A stretch of 64,000 nt of DNA from Prolixibacteraceae bacterium (GCA_003506435.1 DOAQ01000036.1:310001-374000), one strand, 5' to 3'; positions 26,711 through 35,369 are shown, numbered from the stretch's first letter. Notes: generated by a model from the sequence alone, not told the origin. Program-made: numbers and translations.

Positions 26711-27196
26711 ATGGAACCAAAAACGAACCTTGAATCTGTCTGTTGTCCCGAATTTGACCCGGCTCCCTGGGAAAATAAATTATTTGTATGGGAAAATAAA
26801 CGTTTTATAAAAGATCATGTTTCCACACTTTTTTATATGCCCTTAAACTTTGGCGGCGCAATGAAACGGCTGGACAAAAAAGTACGGGAAGCAGAAGCTA
26901 CCATGCCCGACTGGCTCTGTCTTTCAGACCATACTTCGAAATGGAACATGGATATTTACCTTGCTGTTGACAAAGAAATTAAAGGCGCTGAAAACGTAAC
27001 GTTATCCGGAAAATTTTTCAGTAAAGTGTACGAAGGTCCATTTAAAGATACCGGCAAATGGTGTAAGGATTTTGAGCAGGATGCCAAAACAAAAGGCCTC
27101 GTTATTCAGAAATGGTATATGTGGTACACCACCTGTCCGAAATGTGCAAAAAAATACGGCAAAAATTATGTCGTTGTTGTGGGCAAGATGGAATAA
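26711..27196 (+). CDS. GyrI-like/small-molecule-binding hypothetical protein
   Basis: This is a 161-residue soluble protein: CCPEFDPAPWENK, WENKRFIKDHVSTLFYMPLNFGG, then ENVTLSGKFFSKVYEGPFKDTGKW and a C-terminal TTCPKCAKKYGKNYVVVVG with a CxxC pair. Similar proteins are sometimes labelled hydrolase without evidence. The strand order suggests a SOUL/GyrI-like ligand-binding fold. It sits between the divergently transcribed phosphatase/PAS pair and the DRTGG gene and is on the same strand as the hydrogenase genes. A 153-base gap follows, so membership in that operon is uncertain. Confidence 0.7.
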   Translation: MEPKTNLESVCCPEFDPAPWENKLFVWENKRFIKDHVSTLFYMPLNFGGAMKRLDKKVREAEATMPDWLCLSDHTSKWNMDIYLAVDKEIKGAENVTLSGKFFSKVYEGPFKDTGKWCKDFEQDAKTKGLVIQKWYMWYTTCPKCAKKYGKNYVVVVGKME

Positions 27197-27349
27197 CAAA
27201 TATTTTTTAATTCGGAAAATGAGAATTGAAGAATTCCTTATTTCAAATCATTTTAAATTTCGGTTCAAATAGAAAAACCAGACAAAAGCTGTTTCCGAAT
27301 TCATCCATTTAGTTCATCTTTGCAAAAAATAATCAGCTAACAAAATAAA

Positions 27350-27694
27350 ATGAAGCTAGCAGAGATAGCCGGTATTCTGGAAGCGAAAATTGTTTGTGGT
27401 GAACAGTTTGCAAATGATGAAATCAGATACGGGTTCAGCTCCGACCTGATGAGTGATGTTTTAACCCTTGATGCCGAAAATATGTTGCTAATTACCGGTT
27501 TGTCGAATGTGCAAGCCGTGCGTACAGCCGAAATGTCCGATATTAAATACATTGCTTTTGTGAGGAATAAAAAGGCATCAGATGAAATTCTGGAACTGGC
27601 CATCGAAAACGGAATGGTGATTCTGGAATCGCCGTTTTCATTGTTCAAGGCGAGTGGTTTATTGTACCATGCAGGTCTAAAACCCATTTATTAA
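27350..27694 (+). CDS. DRTGG-domain protein, first copy
   Basis: This 114-residue protein is of the DRTGG type (MKLAEIAGILEAKIVCGEQFANDEIRYGF..., then SDLMSDVLTLDAENMLLITG and IKYIAFVRNKKASDEIL). These stand-alone domains are fixed companions of sensory hydrogenase clusters in clostridia and are thought to bind nucleotides or a small ligand. A second copy is at 29475. The first gene of the tight rightward run, it is eight bases from the RsbW-like gene. A CATCTTTG box at 27315-27322 may be part of its promoter. In the switch it may be the substrate for the kinase and phosphatase, an inference. Confidence 0.82.
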   Translation: MKLAEIAGILEAKIVCGEQFANDEIRYGFSSDLMSDVLTLDAENMLLITGLSNVQAVRTAEMSDIKYIAFVRNKKASDEILELAIENGMVILESPFSLFKASGLLYHAGLKPIY

Positions 27695-27701
27695 GATTGG
27701 A

Positions 27702-28112
27702 ATGAGGTTGTCGTTCAAAATAGAAGGCGGTGATTTTACCCAGGCGGGACAAGCTTCAAGCGAAGTGAAGAAGGTGCTGAAGCAATTGGGAATTGATGCG
27801 AAAACAATAAAAAATATTGTAATTGCTCTTTACGAGGCCGAAGTAAATATTGTAGCGCATGCCTATCGGGGTACCATTGATGTTGAAATTGACGACAAAA
27901 AAATAACAATTCGGCTGACAGATGAGGGACCCGGGATTCCAGATATTGAAATGGCTATGAAAGAAGGCTTCTCGACAGCCAGCAAGAAAGTACGGGAAAT
28001 GGGTTTTGGCGCCGGAATGGGATTGCCGAATATAAAAAAGAACACCGACCTGATGGATATTAAAAGCACAGTTGGCGTTGGAACAGAATTAATAATGGTG
28101 AATTATTTTTAA
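27702..28112 (+). CDS. RsbW/SpoIIAB-like ATP-binding kinase
   Basis: This is a 136-residue HATPase_c_2 domain protein. The N box (ALYEAEVNIVAHAYRG), G1 (LTDEGPGIPD) and G2 (GFGAGMGLPNIKK) match anti-sigma-factor-type serine kinases such as SpoIIAB and RsbW. There is no other domain. The start follows the first DRTGG gene by seven bases and the stop overlaps the hydrogenase-like start by one base. It is a natural counterpart of the SpoIIE-type phosphatase at 24362-25543. No STAS antagonist is encoded nearby, so its phosphorylation target is open. Confidence 0.9.
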   Translation: MRLSFKIEGGDFTQAGQASSEVKKVLKQLGIDAKTIKNIVIALYEAEVNIVAHAYRGTIDVEIDDKKITIRLTDEGPGIPDIEMAMKEGFSTASKKVREMGFGAGMGLPNIKKNTDLMDIKSTVGVGTELIMVNYF

Positions 28113-29488
28113 TGTTTAACCGGACTACATATCATGCTTTAAAAGTCGACAGGCAAAAGTGCATTGGTTGTACCCACTGCATGAAGATTTGTCCGACGGA
28201 AGCTATCCGTGTGATTAATGGTGTTGCTACAATTGATTACGAACGTTGTGTCGACTGTGGATATTGTTTTCGTTCGTGCCCGGTAAAAGCTATTTATTTG
28301 GAGCAGGATGACCTTAATAAAATAAAGGCATTCAAGTACCGGGTGGTACTTTTCCCTTCGGTGATGATCGGCCAGTTTCCTGAAAAAATCAAGGAAAACC
28401 GTATTTATTCAGCCTTGTTGAAATTAGGGTTCACACATGTATTTGAGGTGGAACAACCCATTCAGCTTATGATCGATTCAGTAAAAGAATATTGTCGTTC
28501 GGAAAAAGACAACAAACCCAATATTTCCGGCTACTGCCCGGCAATTGTAAAACTGATCCAACTGCGTTACCCTTCCCTGATTGATAACCTGATCCTCCGG
28601 AAAGCCCCGCATGATATGGGCGCCCATTTTGCTATTCAGGAGTTGATAAAGCAAGGGGCGAAAAAAGAAGAAATAGGCTTGTTTTATGTAACGCCCTGTT
28701 GCGCCAAAATAGCAGCGGTAAAAAGTCCGGTAGTTGAACGTGAATCAATTGTTGACGGGACCATCAATATGAATGAGTTGTACAACCGGGTGATGAAGGT
28801 GATTGATGAAGTGGAGGTTGAAGATACCAGCGATCAGCGCAGGCACATTACCAAAGATGGCATTTTGTGGAGCCTCACACGGGGCGAATCCATTCATTTT
28901 GGCGATCGGAGCATGGCTATCGATGGTATCCACAATGTAATTAAATTTCTGGAAAGACTGGAAAACGAAGAAGTTCCCGGTCTCGATTTTCTGGAACTTC
29001 GGGCTTGCGATCAAAGTTGTGCCGGGGGCATCATGATGACCGGTAACCGTTTCCTGACAGTGGAGCGACTTGAACACCGGGCGAAAAGGTATCCCGAAGC
29101 AAAAGATATTGATTTGGCATCTCTTCAAGTAGATACAGAAAAGATTAAGCAAAAAATGGTATCCGATAAAATGAGTCCGAACCCTGTGTTTCGTTTCGAC
29201 AGCGACCGCATGAAAGCCATCGAGAAGATGAACAAAGCGCAACGTATTTTGTGTTTTCTGCCGGGTATCGATTGCGGGGCCTGCGGGGCGCCCAACTGTC
29301 ATGCGCTGGCCGAAGACATGGTAACGGGTCAGGCAAAAATGTCGGATTGCATTTTTATCCAGCAACGCTGGCAAAATGAAAGAAAAATTGAACCGGGCAA
29401 AGCGTACCGGAACCTTGAAAAGAAATGGGGAACCGACCGCTTTGAAGCCGATTGCAATAAAAAAGGAAAAAGAAATGAAGGTTTCTGA
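28112..29488 (+). CDS. Divergent [FeFe]-hydrogenase-like sensory protein (HsfB/HydS type)
   Basis: This is a 458-residue protein. Residues 8-65 hold two 4Fe-4S motifs (CIGCTHCMKICP and CVDCGYCFRSCP). The H-cluster domain follows with shortened motifs: L1 GYCPAI (Cys142), L2 TPCCAK (Cys196), L3 ACDQSCAGG (Cys299, Cys303). The four ligand cysteines are kept. The proton-transfer Cys that precedes the L1 ligand in catalytic enzymes (TSCCP) is Tyr141. A C-terminal 4Fe-4S segment (DCGACGAPNCHALAEDM) follows. There is no PAS domain, unlike HydS of thermophiles. These traits suit a sensory rather than a fast catalytic enzyme. It overlaps both neighbours. Confidence 0.88.
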   Translation: MFNRTTYHALKVDRQKCIGCTHCMKICPTEAIRVINGVATIDYERCVDCGYCFRSCPVKAIYLEQDDLNKIKAFKYRVVLFPSVMIGQFPEKIKENRIYSALLKLGFTHVFEVEQPIQLMIDSVKEYCRSEKDNKPNISGYCPAIVKLIQLRYPSLIDNLILRKAPHDMGAHFAIQELIKQGAKKEEIGLFYVTPCCAKIAAVKSPVVERESIVDGTINMNELYNRVMKVIDEVEVEDTSDQRRHITKDGILWSLTRGESIHFGDRSMAIDGIHNVIKFLERLENEEVPGLDFLELRACDQSCAGGIMMTGNRFLTVERLEHRAKRYPEAKDIDLASLQVDTEKIKQKMVSDKMSPNPVFRFDSDRMKAIEKMNKAQRILCFLPGIDCGACGAPNCHALAEDMVTGQAKMSDCIFIQQRWQNERKIEPGKAYRNLEKKWGTDRFEADCNKKGKRNEGF

Positions 29489-29810
29489 ATTGGTAAATGA
29501 ATTAGGGTTGAAAGTCTTTTCCGGGGAGAAGGGGCTTGACAACGAAATAACAGGCGGATACGTGTCCGACTTGTTGAGCGATGTAATGGGAAACGCACGG
29601 GACGGACAGGTATGGATCACCTTGCAGGTTCATCAGAATGTGATGGCCATTGCTTCGCTGAAAGATATGGCTGCAATTATTTTGGTGAAAGGGCTCGAAC
29701 CCAATGAAAACACCTTGCAGCACAGCAATAATGAGAATATCCCGATCCTCGGAACCGGGTTAAGTACGTTCGAAATTTCAGGAAAACTGTACGAATTGCT
29801 AAACCGCTAA
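29475..29810 (+). CDS. DRTGG-domain protein, second copy
   Basis: This is a 111-residue paralogue of the protein at 27350 (MKVSELVNELGLKVFSGEK, GGYVSDLLSDVMG, VWITLQVHQNVMAIAS, ENIPILGTGLSTFEISGKL). The shared pattern SDL(L/M)SDV and the ligand-type loop make common ancestry clear. The start is set at the ATG at 29475, inside the last codons of the hydrogenase-like gene (14-base overlap), since the family begins MKVSEL. Its stop is three bases before the PHP gene. The two copies flank the sensory hydrogenase. Confidence 0.85.
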   Translation: MKVSELVNELGLKVFSGEKGLDNEITGGYVSDLLSDVMGNARDGQVWITLQVHQNVMAIASLKDMAAIILVKGLEPNENTLQHSNNENIPILGTGLSTFEISGKLYELLNR

Positions 29811-29813
29811 GCC

Positions 29814-30554
29814 ATGCGACAATTCAGGGCCGATCTGCATATCCACACGGTTTTGTCGCCATGTGCCGATTTGGACATGAGCCCTGAAAATATTGTTGCC
29901 CGGGCAAAAAAGCAAAAACTCGATATTATCGGTATTACCGATCACAACAGTACCCGCAATGTTGAAGCGGTTTCGAAAGTAGCTGCCCGTGAGGACATCT
30001 TTGTATTACCGGGCTGCGAAATAAACACCTCCGAAGAAATTCATGTACTTGTTTTTTTCCCCGACACAAAAGCAATGAACGATTTTCAACAATATATCGA
30101 CCGGCATTTGCCACCCATTGCCAACCATCCCGGCTTATTTGGCTACCAGGTATTTGTTGATGAACATTCCAATATTATCGGGTATGAGGAAAAATACCTG
30201 GGCTCGGCGCTGGAAGTTGGCATCGATGAAGTGGAGATAAAAGTTCATGAAATAGGAGGTATTTTCATCCCGGCGCATGTAGACCGGTATGTAACCAGCA
30301 TTTACAGTCAGTTGGGATTTATTCCTGAAAGCCTTCAATTCGAAGCGCTTCAAATATCAAAGAGGGTGAATGAAACGGATATCCGTTCAAAATATTCAAT
30401 ACCGGATGAGATCAGCATCGTGAAATTTTCCGATGCGCATTATCCTGAAAACGTAGGCGAAGTTTGTACCATTTTAGAGATGCAGGAAATTTCGTTTTCA
30501 GAAATTAAAAAGGCGCTTTTAAAAATCGGGAACCGAGGTACCAAAATTCCATGA
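29814..30554 (+). CDS. PHP-domain phosphoesterase
   Basis: This is a 246-residue protein starting MRQFRADLHIHTVLSPCADL. The four metal-binding PHP motifs are DLHIHT, GITDHNS, PGCEINTSEE and later FIPAHVDR and FSDAHYPE. The residues needed for a trinuclear metal site are present. PHP proteins hydrolyse phosphate esters, and this type recurs in clostridial sensory-hydrogenase clusters. It lies three bases after the second DRTGG gene. The substrate is unknown; it may act on a nucleotide second messenger or a phosphoprotein of the switch, which is inference. Confidence 0.9.
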   Translation: MRQFRADLHIHTVLSPCADLDMSPENIVARAKKQKLDIIGITDHNSTRNVEAVSKVAAREDIFVLPGCEINTSEEIHVLVFFPDTKAMNDFQQYIDRHLPPIANHPGLFGYQVFVDEHSNIIGYEEKYLGSALEVGIDEVEIKVHEIGGIFIPAHVDRYVTSIYSQLGFIPESLQFEALQISKRVNETDIRSKYSIPDEISIVKFSDAHYPENVGEVCTILEMQEISFSEIKKALLKIGNRGTKIP

Positions 30555-30628
30555 TCTGACAGTTGAAAAAACGGAACAGACAAACGAATTCGAATAACGC
30601 AGCACATACAAAATAGTAACCCCGAAAA

Positions 30629-31177
30629 ATGAAAGACCTTTCGATGCACATATTGGACATTGCCCAGAATTCCATCCGGGCAAAGGCATCGCAAATTTGT
30701 ATTGAAATTGAAGAAAAACCTGATGCCGACCAGTTTATCATCCGAATTGACGATGACGGTTGTGGTATGGACGCGGAAGAACTTGCCAAAGCGATCGATC
30801 CGTTTTATACTTCGCGCACCACACGTAAAGTAGGTCTGGGCCTGTCGCTTTTAAAGCAGAATGCCGAAAATGCGGGCGGTAGTTTTTCCATTCATTCTGA
30901 AAAAAATAAAGGAACACAGCTCACTGCTGCTTTTAGTTTTAGCCACATTGACCGCCCGGTGCTGGGCGACATCGTCGGAACACTGATGATCTTGTTTTCT
31001 TCGTCCGGCGAAATAAATTTTGAATACAGGCACAAAACGCCATCCGGTGAGTTTTCGGTAAATACTTCGGAAATCAACGAAATGCTCGACGGGATACCAA
31101 TTCGCACGCCTGAAGTACGGAAGTTTTTAACCGATTATTTATCAGCGAATTTAGAACAAGTCCAAATAAGCGAATGA
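30629..31177 (+). CDS. HATPase-domain protein (histidine-kinase-like ATPase)
   Basis: This is a 182-residue soluble protein with a GHKL ATPase domain: N box MHILDIAQNSIRAKAS, G1 IDDDGCGMD, G2 VGLGLSLLKQNAE. No HisKA dimerisation domain or receiver is present. A C-terminal region of about 70 residues (FEYRHKTPSGEFSVNTSEINEML) is characteristic of ATP-binding proteins in hydrogenase loci. It is the second kinase-like ATPase in this locus, 74 bases after the PHP gene and 105 bases before the 2Fe-2S subunit. Its substrate is unknown. Confidence 0.87.
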   Translation: MKDLSMHILDIAQNSIRAKASQICIEIEEKPDADQFIIRIDDDGCGMDAEELAKAIDPFYTSRTTRKVGLGLSLLKQNAENAGGSFSIHSEKNKGTQLTAAFSFSHIDRPVLGDIVGTLMILFSSSGEINFEYRHKTPSGEFSVNTSEINEMLDGIPIRTPEVRKFLTDYLSANLEQVQISE

Positions 31178-31282
31178 TGATAAAAATTAGACTTTTTTCC
31201 TCTGAAAGATTGGACATTTGACACAGAAAACCATATCTTGATTACATAAAAAACTATCTATCACAAGCAATCTATCTCTATC

Positions 31283-31678
31283 ATGACAAAGATCAAAACA
31301 TTGGCTGACCTGAAAAGAATACGCGATGAAGTTCAGTCGAAAATTAAACTACGTGAACAGGGCGATAAGCCCGACAAACTTGTTCAAATCAAAGTTTCGA
31401 TGGCCACCTGCGGAATTGCTTCCGGGGCAAAGGAAACCATGACGTATCTGATTGATGAACTGGAGCATCAGGGTATTGATGCCGTTGTGACCCAAACCGG
31501 GTGTATGGGCTATTGTTTTGCCGAACCTACCATTGAACTGACTATTCCCGGCAAGGAGCCGGTGGTATACGGTCATGTGGGTAAAGAAAAAGCATTGGAA
31601 ATCATCGAAAAACACATCAAACTTGGAGAAATGGTTGATGGCATTATTCCGGTGAGTTATAAAACAATAGACGAGTAA
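31283..31678 (+). CDS. hndB: Thioredoxin-like 2Fe-2S subunit of NAD(P)-linked [FeFe] hydrogenase (HndB-like)
   Basis: This is a 131-residue protein with the thioredoxin-like 2Fe-2S fold. The four Cys are in the order of this family: KVSMATCGIASGAKE (1), VTQTGCMGYCFAEP (two more) and none later. One position thus differs from the standard 2Fe-2S four-Cys pattern (CGIASG has a single Cys), as in HndB of Desulfovibrio, where the cluster is weakly bound. A helical N-terminus (TLADLKRIRDEVQSKIKLR) is typical of HndB. It starts the catalytic hydrogenase genes and is 20 bases from the diaphorase gene. Confidence 0.85.
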   Translation: MTKIKTLADLKRIRDEVQSKIKLREQGDKPDKLVQIKVSMATCGIASGAKETMTYLIDELEHQGIDAVVTQTGCMGYCFAEPTIELTIPGKEPVVYGHVGKEKALEIIEKHIKLGEMVDGIIPVSYKTIDE

Positions 31679-31698
31679 AACCTAAAAACGGAACAATT

Positions 31699-33492
31699 AT
31701 GGCCGATTATAACATGCATGTGCTTGTTTGCGGGGGCACCGGGTGTAAAGCCTCTGAAAGCGAGCAGATCAAAAATAATTTCAAAAAATATTTATCTGAA
31801 CTGGGACTGGCTGACGAGGTTCAGGTGATTACCACAGGCTGCTTCGGCTTCTGCGAAAAGGGGCCGATCGTAAAAATTCTTCCTGATAATACATTTTATA
31901 CACAGGTTACTCCGAAAGATGTTTGGGAAATCGTTGAAGAACATATTGTTAAAGGCAGAAAAGTAAAACATCTGCTTTATAAAGATCCAAAAAACGATCA
32001 CCTGATACCGGATGCCACAGGGATGGATTTTTATAAAAAACAAATCCGTATAGCTCTTCGCAACTGTGGTTTTATCAATCCTGAAAATGTTGAAGAATAC
32101 ATCGCCCGCGATGGTTATGCCGCTTTGGGAACCTGTCTGTCGGAAAAAACGCCGGAAGAAGTAATCCAGGTTGTGAAAGACTCGGGACTGCGCGGTCGTG
32201 GCGGCGGCGGTTTCCCAACCGGTTTGAAGTGGGAACTTACCCGCAAGGCGGCTGGCGATCAGAAATACGTAGTTTGCAATGCCGATGAAGGCGACCCCGG
32301 TGCATTTATGGACCGTTCAATTCTGGAAGGCGACCCGCATTCGGTTATCGAAGCAATGGCGATTTGCGGCTATTGTGTTGGCGCCGACAAAGGTTTGGTA
32401 TATATTCGTGCCGAATATCCGCTGGCCATCCAACGTTTGAAAGTGGCTATTAATCAAGCAAAGGAATACGGGCTGTTGGGAACTGATATTCTGGGAACCG
32501 GTTTTCATTTCGATATTGAACTGAAGTACGGGGCGGGCGCTTTTGTTTGCGGCGAGGAAACAGCGCTGATCCATTCAATGGAAGGACTTCGTGGCGAACC
32601 TACCGTGAAACCTCCGTTCCCGGCAGAGTCGGGCTACCTGGGAAAACCAACCAATGTGAACAATGTGGAAACATTTGCAAATATCCCGGTTATTATAAAC
32701 AAAGGTGCGGCTTGGTTTTCTGCAATTGGCACCGAAAAATCGAAAGGGACCAAAGTATTTGCACTGGCCGGAAATATTAATAATGTGGGACTGATTGAAG
32801 TACCCATGGGAACGACCCTGCGCGAAGTAATTTACGACATCGGTGGCGGTATAAAAGACGGCAAGGAATTTAAATCGGTACAAACCGGAGGCCCTTCGGG
32901 TGGCTGCCTTACCAAAGATTTTCTCGATGTGCCGATTGATTACGACAACCTTCTGAAAGCCGGTTCAATGATGGGATCGGGAGGGATGATCGTGATGGAT
33001 GAGGGCGACTGCATGGTGTCGATTGCCAAATTCTACCTCGAATTCACGTTGGAAGAATCGTGCGGAAAATGTACGCCCTGCCGGATCGGGAACAAGCGTT
33101 TGCATGAGATACTCGATAAAATCACTTCAGGAAAAGGTACCCGTGAAGATTTAGACCGCCTGCGTATTCTGGGAAATGTTATCAAAGATACGTCGCTCTG
33201 CGGCTTGGGACAAACATCACCCAACCCGGTGCTGTCGACGCTCGATAATTTTATGGATGAATACCTGGCCCATGTTGACGAGCACAAATGCCCGGCTGGT
33301 CAGTGTAAAAAATTGCTCCACTATTCCATCGACGATGAAAAATGTACCGGTTGCACCTTGTGTTTCCGTAACTGTCCGGTTGGCGCCATTTCCGGTGAAA
33401 AACGCAGTCCGCACTACATCGATCAGTCGCTGTGTATCAAATGCGGCGTTTGTTTGGAAAAATGCAAATTCGGAGCTGTTTTAATTAGGTAA
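31699..33492 (+). CDS. hndC: NADH-binding diaphorase subunit of the hydrogenase (HndC/HydB, NuoF-like)
   Basis: This is a 597-residue NuoF-type flavoprotein. Residues 1-95 form a thioredoxin-like 2Fe-2S domain (CGGTGCKASE, CFGFCEKGP). The FMN and NADH sites follow (GLRGRGGGGFPTGLKWE, NADEGDPGAFMDR, GAGAYVCGEETALI-like at about 275). An SLBB region and the 4Fe-4S motif SCGKCTPCRIG come next. The C-terminus carries two more 4Fe-4S clusters (CTGCTLCFRNCP, CIKCGVCLEKCK). This C-terminal ferredoxin pair is typical of bifurcating HydB/HndC rather than of complex I. It transfers electrons between NADH and the iron-sulfur chain and is 18 bases from the next subunit. Confidence 0.95.
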   Translation: MADYNMHVLVCGGTGCKASESEQIKNNFKKYLSELGLADEVQVITTGCFGFCEKGPIVKILPDNTFYTQVTPKDVWEIVEEHIVKGRKVKHLLYKDPKNDHLIPDATGMDFYKKQIRIALRNCGFINPENVEEYIARDGYAALGTCLSEKTPEEVIQVVKDSGLRGRGGGGFPTGLKWELTRKAAGDQKYVVCNADEGDPGAFMDRSILEGDPHSVIEAMAICGYCVGADKGLVYIRAEYPLAIQRLKVAINQAKEYGLLGTDILGTGFHFDIELKYGAGAFVCGEETALIHSMEGLRGEPTVKPPFPAESGYLGKPTNVNNVETFANIPVIINKGAAWFSAIGTEKSKGTKVFALAGNINNVGLIEVPMGTTLREVIYDIGGGIKDGKEFKSVQTGGPSGGCLTKDFLDVPIDYDNLLKAGSMMGSGGMIVMDEGDCMVSIAKFYLEFTLEESCGKCTPCRIGNKRLHEILDKITSGKGTREDLDRLRILGNVIKDTSLCGLGQTSPNPVLSTLDNFMDEYLAHVDEHKCPAGQCKKLLHYSIDDEKCTGCTLCFRNCPVGAISGEKRSPHYIDQSLCIKCGVCLEKCKFGAVLIR

Positions 33493-33510
33493 TTTTAAAT
33501 CGAACTGAAG

Positions 33511-35256
33511 ATGATCAATTTAATAGTAGATAATAAACCGGTAGTCGTAAAGAAAGGGACTACCGTTCTGCAGGCGGCTTCAAGCATCGGTATTGAAATT
33601 CCGACGCTGTGCCACATGAAGCTGGAAGATATGGATATTGAAAATAAGCCCGGAGGCTGCCGCGTTTGTGTGGTTGAAGTGATGGGACGAAAAAACCTGG
33701 CTCCGGCTTGCGTAACGCTGGCGACCGAGGGAATGGAAGTGAAAACACACTCCATCCGCGTGGTGAATGCCCGTCGTACAGTTGTCGAACTAATCCTTTC
33801 CGACCATCCGGCCGACTGTTTGATCTGTGCCAAATCGGGTAATTGCGAATTGCAGGATATGGCTCATCATCTGGGAATCCGTGAGATTCATTACAAAGGA
33901 GAACAATCGACTTACCGTGAAGATACTTCACCAGCCATCATCCGCGAAATAAATAAATGCATCATGTGCCGTCGTTGCGAAATGATGTGTAACGAGGTGC
34001 AAACAGTAGGTGTTCTTTCGGCAGTGAACCGTGGCTTCAATGCAGTAGTGGCACCGGCTTTCGAAATGAACCTCGACCATTCGGTATGTACTTATTGCGG
34101 CCAGTGTGTCGCCGTTTGTCCTACCGGAGCATTAACTGAAGTTGATCAAACCGGGGCCGTGATCCGTGCATTGTCCGATCCGTCGAAAACCGTGATCGTA
34201 CAAACAGCGCCTGCCGTGCGTGCTGCACTGGGCGAAGAATTTCACATGGAAGCCGGGACTTTGGTAACCGGTAAAATGGCTGCTGCCCTGCGTCGTTTGG
34301 GCTTTAATTATGTGTTCGATACCGATTTTGCTGCCGACCTTACCATCATGGAAGAAGGCACTGAGTTGCTCGGGCGTTTGTCGGCCTACATGAAAGGCGA
34401 TAAAAATGTGAAATTGCCGATCCTGACTTCGTGTTGCCCGGCTTGGGTGAAATTTTTCGAACACCAGTTTCCCGAGCTGAAAGATATTCCGTCGACAGCC
34501 CGTTCGCCGCAACAAATGTTTGGGGCAATTGCGAAAACTTATTTTGCTGAAAAACTAAAACTGAAACGCGAGGAATTGGTGGTTGTTTCCATCATGCCTT
34601 GCGTGGCTAAAAAATACGAAAGCAGTCGCGAAGAATTTTCAATGAATGGCAACCCTGATGTTGACTACGCTTTAACGACCCGCGAGTTGGCCCGGTTGAT
34701 CAACCTTGCCAATATTGATTTCAGGACGCTGCCCGATGAGAATTTTGACCAGCCGTTGGGTGAATCAAGCGGGGCAGGTGTGATTTTTGGAACTACCGGC
34801 GGTGTGATTGAAGCGGCTGTCCGTACAGCTTACGAAGTGTTTACCGGGAAACCGCTTCCGCGTCTCGATTTTGAAGAGCTTCGCGGAATGGATGGCTTGC
34901 GCAAGGCTACCATCGATTTCAACGGAACGCCCATCAATATTGGTATTGCACACGGATTGGGAAATGCCCGCAAATTGCTTGAAGAAATAAAAGCCGGTAC
35001 CAGTGAGTTTCATGCTATTGAAATTATGTCGTGCCCGGGCGGATGTATCGGCGGCGGCGGTCAACCGTATCACCACGGCGATGTAGAAATCCTGAAAAAG
35101 CGGCAGCGTGCAATTTATTCAGAAGATAAAAACAAAAAAATACGGAAATCACACGAAAACCCGTACATCAAGAAATTGTACGAAGAATTTTTAGGCGAAC
35201 CCATGAGCGAAAAAGCGCATCATCTGTTGCATACGAAATATTTTGATAGAAGCTGA
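33511..35256 (+). CDS. hndD: [FeFe]-hydrogenase catalytic subunit (HndD/HydA, group A)
   Basis: This is a 581-residue enzyme. A plant-type 2Fe-2S domain, a His-Cys3 cluster (HPADCLICAKSGNCELQ) and two 4Fe-4S motifs (CIMCRRCEMMC, CTYCGQCVAVCP) precede the H-cluster domain. L1 is TSCCPAW (Cys308 and ligand Cys309), L2 MPCVAKKYE (Cys364), L3 EIMSCPGGCIGGGGQP (Cys508, Cys512). All are intact apart from a Ser for the usual Ala in L3. It catalyses H2 oxidation or evolution. The length matches HndD, without the extra C-terminal 2Fe-2S domain of Thermotoga HydA. HydEFG maturases must be encoded elsewhere. Confidence 0.96.
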   Translation: MINLIVDNKPVVVKKGTTVLQAASSIGIEIPTLCHMKLEDMDIENKPGGCRVCVVEVMGRKNLAPACVTLATEGMEVKTHSIRVVNARRTVVELILSDHPADCLICAKSGNCELQDMAHHLGIREIHYKGEQSTYREDTSPAIIREINKCIMCRRCEMMCNEVQTVGVLSAVNRGFNAVVAPAFEMNLDHSVCTYCGQCVAVCPTGALTEVDQTGAVIRALSDPSKTVIVQTAPAVRAALGEEFHMEAGTLVTGKMAAALRRLGFNYVFDTDFAADLTIMEEGTELLGRLSAYMKGDKNVKLPILTSCCPAWVKFFEHQFPELKDIPSTARSPQQMFGAIAKTYFAEKLKLKREELVVVSIMPCVAKKYESSREEFSMNGNPDVDYALTTRELARLINLANIDFRTLPDENFDQPLGESSGAGVIFGTTGGVIEAAVRTAYEVFTGKPLPRLDFEELRGMDGLRKATIDFNGTPINIGIAHGLGNARKLLEEIKAGTSEFHAIEIMSCPGGCIGGGGQPYHHGDVEILKKRQRAIYSEDKNKKIRKSHENPYIKKLYEEFLGEPMSEKAHHLLHTKYFDRS

Positions 35257-35273
35257 ACCCGATATAGGGCGAG

Positions 35274-35336
35274 TGTTTCAGCATCTTTTCATAAATGAGG
35301 CCCTGAAACAACCCCGAAGTTTCGGGGCCGGGTGAC
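35274..35336. repeat. REP-like palindromic element inside the hydrogenase operon
   Basis: The gap between the catalytic and NuoE-like subunits holds TTTCAGCATC, then CCCTGAAACAACCCCGAAG and a CCCCGAA/TTCGGGG hairpin ending GGGTGAC. The right half is nearly identical to elements at 53699-53735 and 56637-56670. It belongs to the dispersed repeat family of the window and could form a hairpin in the mRNA. Confidence 0.8.
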
Positions 35337-35369
35337 TTTAAAGTCTGGTAAATCTAAAAAATCAACATT

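Noticed and set aside
28745..29620. 291-codon - strand open frame opposite the sensory hydrogenase
   Set aside because: Antisense to a gene with all cluster motifs; no family pattern.
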